Of a stretch of DNA of 64,000 bases, positions 58,857-64,000 are shown one piece after another. The stretch spans positions 2,480,001 to 2,544,000 of the forward strand of contig NZ_JACBYV010000001.1 in assembly GCF_013408425.1 (NCBI RefSeq), in the 5' to 3' direction. A program made the translations under genes and the position numbers. The stretch comes from Pseudomonas flavescens (GTDB taxonomy: Bacteria > Pseudomonadota > Gammaproteobacteria > Pseudomonadales > Pseudomonadaceae). The stretch's first letter is position 1. Each line of letters starts with the position of its first letter. Below the pieces are notes generated by a model. The model was not told where the DNA came from, searched no databases, and worked only from the letters and a program-made list of their open reading frames with translations.

Positions 58857-59627
58857 ATGAGTTTGATCCCCGGACTGGACAGCGAAGCTGATGTGCTCAT
58901 ATGCGGGGCCAGCCGAGGTATCGGCTTGGCCCTGTGCGCAGCGTTACTTGCTCACGATGACGTGGCCCGGGTATGGGCGGTAGCGCGACAAGCCAGCACC
59001 TCCCCAGAGCTGGAAAAGCTTGGAAAGCAGTACGGCCATCGCCTGAAACGCGTCGACTGCGACGCGCGCGATGAGCGATCCCTCGAAGCACTTGCGAGCG
59101 AGACGCGTGAACAATGCGATCACCTGCACCTCGTCATCAGCACGCTAGGCATTCTTCATCAAGACGGTGCAAAAGCGGAAAAGGGCCTGACACAAGTGAC
59201 GCTGGCGAGCCTGCAAGCGAGCTTCGCGACCAACACCTTCGCGCCGATCCTGTTGCTTAAACACCTACTCCCGTTATTGCGCAAACAGCCCTCCACCTTC
59301 GCGGCGCTCTCCGCGAGAGTGGGCTCTATCGGCGATAACCGATTGGGTGGCTGGTACAGCTACAGATCCAGTAAAGCGGCGCTCAACCAGTTGCTACACA
59401 CGGCCAGTATCGAACTGAAACGCCTGAACCCTGCCTCCACCGTCCTGGCAGTGCATCCAGGCACGACGGACACGGGTCTGTCTCAGCCATTCCAGGCGAA
59501 CGTGCCCGATGGACAACTGTTCGAACCAGCGTTCTCGGCGGATCGCATTATCGAGTTGGTAGGAGCACATGGACCGGCCGACAGCGGAACCTTCTGGGCT
59601 TGGGACGACAAGCCCATTGTCTGGTGA
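58857..59627 (+). CDS. Short-chain dehydrogenase/reductase, CsgA-like
   Basis: A 256-residue SDR. Cofactor motif GASRGIGLALC (residues about 17-27), NxxG-like region ISTLGILH, active-site YSYRSSKAALNQLL (Tyr-x3-Lys variant YRSSK), then VLAVHPGTTDTGLSQPF. The C-terminal FWAWDDKPIVW is typical of the CsgA/YciK-like group. Single gene; substrate unknown. A degraded hairpin repeat and the duplicated gene fragment follow. Confidence 0.9.
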   Translation: MSLIPGLDSEADVLICGASRGIGLALCAALLAHDDVARVWAVARQASTSPELEKLGKQYGHRLKRVDCDARDERSLEALASETREQCDHLHLVISTLGILHQDGAKAEKGLTQVTLASLQASFATNTFAPILLLKHLLPLLRKQPSTFAALSARVGSIGDNRLGGWYSYRSSKAALNQLLHTASIELKRLNPASTVLAVHPGTTDTGLSQPFQANVPDGQLFEPAFSADRIIELVGAHGPADSGTFWAWDDKPIVW

Positions 59628-59703
59628 CTTGCTACTGGCGAAAACCAGATAGCTGTCAGCCCACCCCTTCCCCATCCGAGCGGCTGTTTTCGGCCAGAGC
59701 GGC

Positions 59704-60012
59704 CCTTTATGAACAGCACCACCTCTAGCTGTCATTAAATTGAGGTAACAACGCGGGTTTCGAGGGCTACATTTACCGGCGGTAGCTCATTAATCAATAC
59801 GACGGCCTCGTCGCCCTGGTGAAGGTAGATCAATGAGTCACCGGTCTTGAACTTAACTCTGAATCCGGCCAGCCAAGGTTCTTGCCCATTTAAAGAGCCA
59901 ACAACTCCCTCAACTGCGCAATTTTTTGTGTTCTCAAGCTGGGTTGCTTATAGACCTGCAAGCAGGTTCTCCCTCATCCAGGAGCATGTCACGTTCGGCT
60001 CTATCTCAAAGG
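59704..60012 (-). pseudogene. 309-bp duplicated 3' gene fragment, copy 2
   Basis: Copy of 52850-53158, the C-terminal part of the hypothetical gene at 52.9 kb, with no indels. On minus it encodes about 92 codons but TCA has become TAA (GGTCTATAAGC), truncating the frame after NLLAGL. No start or upstream part is present. The left border sits beside a degraded hairpin (GTTTTCGGCCAGAGCGGCC, about 59685-59703) and the right border beside CGATAGCAACCGGCCATGG (about 60017-60035). It lies in the 445-bp gap between the SDR and MFS genes. Confidence 0.92.
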
Positions 60013-60072
60013 CCGCCGATAGCAACCGGCCATGGGCGCTATTCGCCGACTCCCAACAAGTGACCACACATC

Positions 60073-61323
60073 CTAAAGATGCAGAACCGGCCTGTCCCCT
60101 GCGCCGTGCCCTGGCGCTTCGACCTTGACCCGCATCCCGATCAACAGCGCTGCGAGCAGCATCAGGATTCCGGCAGCGACAAATACGCCGGCGACGCCAC
60201 TGAAACTGAACATAGCGCCCCCGGCAGCGGCACCCGCTGCGATCGCCGACTGCACCGAGGCTACGACCATTCCTCCCGCGCTTTCTGCCTGGTCTGGCAC
60301 CGCCCGGGCTACCCAGTTTGACCACGCTACTGGAACACCACCGAAAGCCATGCCCCAGAGAGCCAATAACAACACCTGAGACGGCACAGAAGCAGGCAGC
60401 AAAACCAGGGCTAATGCTGCAACGCCGACCAGCGCAGGCATCATCACCATCGTCCCCCAGGGGCTACGCTCGAGTAGCCAACCTGCCAGCAGGGTGCCGA
60501 CGAAGTTAGCGGCGCCGAAACCCAGCAGCATCAGCGCCAATCCTTCGGCCCCCACGCCGGTTGTGCTTTCCAGGAACGGCCGGATATAGGTGAACAACGC
60601 GAAGTGCCCCGTATGCACCAGCACGCAGCCCAACATGCCCACGGCAATGCCCGGGCGCAGCAACACTTCCAGCACCGTTCTCAAGCGGGCCGGCCTGCGC
60701 GGTGCCAGAGGTGGCAGCGTGAAAAGCTGGAAAACCAGCGTCACTACCCCGACGGCGGCGGCCGCCACAAAAGCACTGCGCCAGCCATACAGCCCGCCCA
60801 AATAGCTGCCCAGCGGTACCGCCACCACAGTGCCCACCGCAATACCGCTGAAAATAATCGACAGGGCCCGCGGCAGCAGCGTCGCCGGCACCAAACGCAT
60901 CGCCACTGCCGCCGCCATGCTCCAGAAGCCGCCCAGTGCGATGCCGAGCAAAATCCGCATGATCAGCAGAACCATCAGGCTGGAAGAGAAAGCCACCAGC
61001 AAGTTGGAGGCAATCATCAGCGTGGAAAAGCACAGCAATACCACGCGCCGGTCGATCCCTCGCGTCAAGCCTGGCACCAGTAACCCGGAGAACAGCGCCA
61101 CTACCGCCGTGACTGTCACCGCCTGCCCCGCCAAGGCTTCCGACACACCCAGCTCAACAGCCATCGGCGTCAGCAAGCTCGCCGGAAGGTATTCCGCCGT
61201 CAACAATCCAAACACGCCCATCGCAAGCGAAAATACCGCCATCCAGGCCGGTGTTGCTGGCTCTACATCAGCCTTGGTGCCAAAGCTCGCGTCAGCCTCG
61301 ACGTCACACACCCTATTACCCAT
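60073..61323 (-). CDS. MFS transporter (NepI/AraJ-like exporter)
   Basis: A 416-residue major-facilitator protein with 12 predicted helices. TAEYLPASLLTPMAVELGVS and the motif GLTRGIDRRVVLL between helices 2 and 3 are typical of the DHA1 exporters such as NepI and YdhP. It is probably an efflux pump for a small molecule. It is divergent from an AraC-type regulator with a 108-bp gap, which suggests regulation by that protein. The start is ATG 61323 with AGAGG upstream. Confidence 0.9.
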   Translation of the reverse strand: MGNRVCDVEADASFGTKADVEPATPAWMAVFSLAMGVFGLLTAEYLPASLLTPMAVELGVSEALAGQAVTVTAVVALFSGLLVPGLTRGIDRRVVLLCFSTLMIASNLLVAFSSSLMVLLIMRILLGIALGGFWSMAAAVAMRLVPATLLPRALSIIFSGIAVGTVVAVPLGSYLGGLYGWRSAFVAAAAVGVVTLVFQLFTLPPLAPRRPARLRTVLEVLLRPGIAVGMLGCVLVHTGHFALFTYIRPFLESTTGVGAEGLALMLLGFGAANFVGTLLAGWLLERSPWGTMVMMPALVGVAALALVLLPASVPSQVLLLALWGMAFGGVPVAWSNWVARAVPDQAESAGGMVVASVQSAIAAGAAAGGAMFSFSGVAGVFVAAGILMLLAALLIGMRVKVEAPGHGAGDRPVLHL

Positions 61324-61431
61324 CACTAAATACCTCTGGAAATAATCTCAACCAGAAGTCTATGGACGCAGAGCAGGATGTTCTATGATGCAAAGCCTTC
61401 AGTTTTTGACCAAAACCCCGAAATGACATCC

Positions 61432-62388
61432 ATGGATCAGTTCGCCTTATCGTCCGATCTCATCAACGAGCTGTTACGCGGCATGCGCCTGCGGGGCGTC
61501 GAGTACCGCCGCATTCAGGCCGGCCCCTTTTTCGGGCTGGGTTTTGCTGCCAAACCAGGACACGCCTACTTCCACTTCCTTGCCGTCGGCACCGCCGTCC
61601 TGCGTGCGGCGGATGGCACGTTGTACGAGTTGTCGGCCGGCAACGCGGTGTTCATCGCCCAGGGTGAAGCCCATCAACTTCTCTCAAGCTTGGACGTACC
61701 CGCCCAAGACATCGGTAGCTTCGACGCGGTCCCCCTCGGCGACGCGATCTGCGCCGTGGATGCTTCCCCCGATGTCAGCCCCAGCACCATTATCTTCAGC
61801 GGCTGCATGGAGTTCGAACTCACAAGCTTGCAAGGCCTCGGCGGGTTGATGCCTGGTCTGATGCTGATTGATGCCAGGGGCCAGCGTTACCCTGGGCTTA
61901 TGCCGATTCTCGCCTCCATGGAGCGCGAAGTTCGCTCTGCACGCATCGGCTTCGCAGGCATCCTCGCTCGTCTCGCCGACGTAGTGGCGGCGATGATCGT
62001 CCGTGGCTGGGTTGAGTGCGCCTGCGGCAATGCCTCAGGCCTGGTGGCCGCGTTGCGCGACCCCAGGCTGGCCAGTGCGCTCTTGGCCTTGCACCGGGAG
62101 CCTGCGCGTGACTGGACCGTCGCGGAACTGGCGGCACAATGTAATATCTCTCGCTCGGTCTTCGCGGAACGCTTCCAGGTCACTGTAGGCATCCCCCCGC
62201 TGCGCTATGCAACGGAACTGCGGATGCGCCTTGCCAGCCAGTGGCTGAGTCTTGAGCGACTGCCTATTGAGGCCGTAGCGCAGCGCCTGGGCTACACCTC
62301 TCAGGCGGCCTTCAGCCGCGCCTTCAAGCGCATCACCGGCCAGCCACCGGGCGCTAGCCGGCGAACGGCTCGTTCTATCGCATCCTGA
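61432..62388 (+). CDS. AraC-family regulator with cupin sensor domain
   Basis: A 318-residue regulator. The N-terminal cupin domain (LINELLRGMRLRGVEYRRIQ, ELSAGNAVFIAQGEAHQLL) is followed by two AraC helix-turn-helices (DWTVAELAAQCNISRSVFAE and LPIEAVAQRLGYTSQAAFSR with the GYTSQAAFSRAFKR signature). MDQFALSSDL at 61432 is taken as the start by family comparison; upstream in-frame ATGs at 61378 and 61423 are possible. Divergent from the MFS gene, its likely target. Confidence 0.88.
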   Translation: MDQFALSSDLINELLRGMRLRGVEYRRIQAGPFFGLGFAAKPGHAYFHFLAVGTAVLRAADGTLYELSAGNAVFIAQGEAHQLLSSLDVPAQDIGSFDAVPLGDAICAVDASPDVSPSTIIFSGCMEFELTSLQGLGGLMPGLMLIDARGQRYPGLMPILASMEREVRSARIGFAGILARLADVVAAMIVRGWVECACGNASGLVAALRDPRLASALLALHREPARDWTVAELAAQCNISRSVFAERFQVTVGIPPLRYATELRMRLASQWLSLERLPIEAVAQRLGYTSQAAFSRAFKRITGQPPGASRRTARSIAS

Positions 62389-62505
62389 AGGATGAAAATG
62401 TGGAGTGTGCATACGCACTTGTATCGATCTGGTAATTCCCCCCGATGAGCGGGATGCTATGGGTCGACCGGCGCCCTTCACACCAGGCACCAACACCGCA
62501 ACGAG

Positions 62506-63291
62506 TCATCCCTTTTCCACCTCTTTCAAACCATCGGACGGGACGTAGATCCATCCTTCAGAAGGGTCGATGGTAGGCGGCGGATGAGCCAGCAGATCCG
62601 GTCGTTTCTCGAATGCCCACCCAATGAGCGCGCAGGTCAGCGCGTCCTCCAGATCCGGGTGGTACAACTCATCGCGGGGCTTGGCTTTTGCCGAGGCAGT
62701 GCCATCAATATCCTCGTAAAACGGCAAGCGGAGCGCGCGGATGCTTGCTGATCGCTTGCACGCCGATGGGTAGGCCTCGATGGCGTGGATGCTAGAGCCG
62801 TCCGTCCACAGCCCACACCTTTCGAGTTCCGGTGCGAAACGCGCAAGGAAATGAATACCCTTGGTGGCCTGACTGCCGATCATGTCCTTGATGGGAGACA
62901 ACGGGGACAGCCCTCGCTCAAACAGAAACCGCTCCGTCTCTCTGTGGAGATAAGGGTTCGATGATGAGGAAAATATTTGCGCAGGCGCCCGCCTGGAAAC
63001 AATCAGATCCGTGAAGCCTTTGGAGAACCCCAGCGGTGTGTCGATCGCGAAGAGCAACCGGCATGAATCACCCCGAGGTGGCTGGACCTGGCACAGTTCG
63101 AGGATTCCCTTGACCAAGCCCTGAGCGCTGTTCGCTTCGTTGAAGAGCCTGCGCAGGTTCCCCCTCCATGGGGTGCCAACGAGCGCTCTGGCCGAGTCGA
63201 GAATGACCAACGCATCCCGACTCGCGGGGTTCTTGTCGCAATTCCAGCCCCCAACGTCCCAACCGACGTAATACGTACACCTGTCTTTCAC
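62506..63291 (-). CDS. DUF429-like RNase-H-fold protein
   Basis: A 261-residue protein. YYVGWDVGGWNCDKNPASRD near the N-terminus gives a G-x-D motif, LLFAIDTPLGFSKGF lies in the middle, and IHAIEAYPSACKRS and DLEDALTCALIGWAF toward the end, the acidic positions expected in DUF429 predicted nucleases. The start GTG 63291 has GAGGG five bases upstream; a longer frame upstream is less likely. Isolated on minus, convergent with the AraC gene. Function unknown. Confidence 0.75.
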   Translation of the reverse strand: MKDRCTYYVGWDVGGWNCDKNPASRDALVILDSARALVGTPWRGNLRRLFNEANSAQGLVKGILELCQVQPPRGDSCRLLFAIDTPLGFSKGFTDLIVSRRAPAQIFSSSSNPYLHRETERFLFERGLSPLSPIKDMIGSQATKGIHFLARFAPELERCGLWTDGSSIHAIEAYPSACKRSASIRALRLPFYEDIDGTASAKAKPRDELYHPDLEDALTCALIGWAFEKRPDLLAHPPPTIDPSEGWIYVPSDGLKEVEKG

Positions 63292-63456
63292 CAGAATCCC
63301 TCGCACTGAAACCCGCTGACGACAATCAGGTGGGTAGAACCTTCCATTCGCACCTGTCCCTCCACCACGTGCTGATCCGGGTCGTGTACCCATGACTTCG
63401 CACCCGGCGGTTCACCGCTTGCTTCGGGTTGGATATCTCCGAAACAGCCCATCGCT

Positions 63457-63825
63457 TCAGAACCACACGCCTTTTGAGGCTCCCGCACTACCCAAGCTGA
63501 CGGCGCTGTTCGAATCGGCCTGTTCGCCGGCAGCAAAAGCCGCCCCTTCGATATGGTAAACCGTCGGCTCTGCCGAGAAGTATTGCGCCAGGCCCTGCAT
63601 GAACAACTGGTGGTCTTCGCTCTCTTCGAAACCTGGCGTGTGGTCCTCGAGTGATTGCCAGCGCACTATCAGGTTGAATTGCTGGGGGCTTTCGATGCCC
63701 TGCGCCAGCATGTGGCCGCAATAGCCCTTCGCGCGGGTGAGCAAGGGTGCGACCTCGGCAAAGGCTCGCCTGAACAGTGCAATGCGGTCTTCGTGAACGG
63801 GCAGTACAGCGATCTCGTAAATCAT
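63457..63825 (-). CDS. Antibiotic biosynthesis monooxygenase (ABM) domain protein
   Basis: A 122-residue ferredoxin-like ABM protein: MIYEIAVLPVHEDRIALFRR, YCGHMLAQGIESPQQFNLIV, WQSLEDHTPGFEESEDHQLF. Typical ABM proteins are about 100 residues; here a low-complexity Ser/Ala/Gly tail of about 20 residues follows. It lies 41 bp after the zinc-type dehydrogenase gene on the same strand, suggesting one operon. Confidence 0.88.
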   Translation of the reverse strand: MIYEIAVLPVHEDRIALFRRAFAEVAPLLTRAKGYCGHMLAQGIESPQQFNLIVRWQSLEDHTPGFEESEDHQLFMQGLAQYFSAEPTVYHIEGAAFAAGEQADSNSAVSLGSAGASKGVWF

Positions 63826-63866
63826 GGCATTACTCCAAAATGGCTTGGCCGGGTGAAAGGACGCAC

Positions 63867-64000
63867 TCAGGGGATGAGCGATGGCTCGACCGCAATCGCG
63901 ATTTTTCCTCGCATGCCGTTGTTGGGGCTTTCCAGCCGGGCGTGGGCCAGCCCGATGTCGGCAAGCGAATAGACGGCGCCAATGTGAGGCCGCAGCTGAC
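63867..64000 (-). CDS. Zinc-type alcohol dehydrogenase/quinone reductase-like protein, C-terminal end
   Basis: The last 44 codons of a gene entering from the right edge: [38 protein letters not shown], stop TGA at 63867-63869. The pattern of [12 protein letters not shown]5-GKI-x-I is the end of medium-chain dehydrogenases/quinone oxidoreductases. It is upstream of the ABM gene on the same strand. Confidence 0.85.
   Translation of the reverse strand, partial: QLRPHIGAVYSLADIGLAHARLESPNNGMRGKIAIAVEPSLIP

Noticed and set aside
36252..60072. Integrated prophage or conjugative element
   Set aside because: No phage structural, integrase, relaxase or T4SS genes are recognised; the accessory part is a patchwork of cassettes, operons and repeats.

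Overview
The window reads as a Pseudomonas chromosome. Roughly the first 36 kb has the conserved order I associate with this genus: nqrABCDEF-apbE, a long GAPDH, mfd, nagZ, psrA, lexA-sulA, topA, fadBA, uup, slt, cheV, moaB-moeA and mobA, ending at tRNA-Pro(CGG). Codon use is strongly GC-biased in that part. Gene order, REP-type palindromes and an integron relic point to a stutzeri/mendocina-like lineage; that placement is inference.

Layout. 1-8.4 kb: the Na+-translocating NADH:quinone reductase operon with its flavinylating enzyme ApbE, then GAPDH, all on minus. 8.6-13.6 kb: mfd and nagZ converge on a tandem REP array. 13.9-16 kb: psrA, with two tandem self-type operators, diverges from the SOS pair lexA-sulA, which has two LexA boxes. 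16-24 kb: topA and the beta-oxidation operon fadBA. 24-36 kb: housekeeping and cofactor genes.

From tRNA-Pro at 36.2 kb onward the content is accessory. 36.6-38.3 kb is an integron relic: an attI-like site, two attC sites and a serine-hydrolase cassette, with no recognisable integrase. 38.6-43.7 kb is an unusual catabolic-looking locus: an alpha/beta hydrolase and LysR regulator opposite an operon of three tandem RraA/HMG-aldolase-family genes plus an aminotransferase. 43.9-47.4 kb is an arsenic operon arsR-arsB-arsC-arsH with a frameshifted arsN-like acetyltransferase. 47.8-49.6 kb holds nhaA and a fluoride-riboswitch-controlled crcB, so ion and metalloid stress genes are grouped. 49.9-50.5 kb carries a structured, attenuator-like leader, a 25-codon leader ORF and a small gene. 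50.6-57.3 kb has immunity-like and unknown genes, an IS1182-type transposase fragment fused to another reading frame, a MORN-like lipoprotein and an AT-richer gene. 57.9-64 kb returns to typical Pseudomonas accessory metabolism: DJ-1/PfpI protein, SDR, MFS exporter with divergent AraC regulator, DUF429-like protein, ABM monooxygenase and the end of a zinc-type dehydrogenase.

A family of about 46-bp hairpin repeats occurs at least six times between 36.5 and 57.6 kb and was not seen in the core half. It also borders a 309-bp duplicated gene fragment (52.85 and 59.70 kb).
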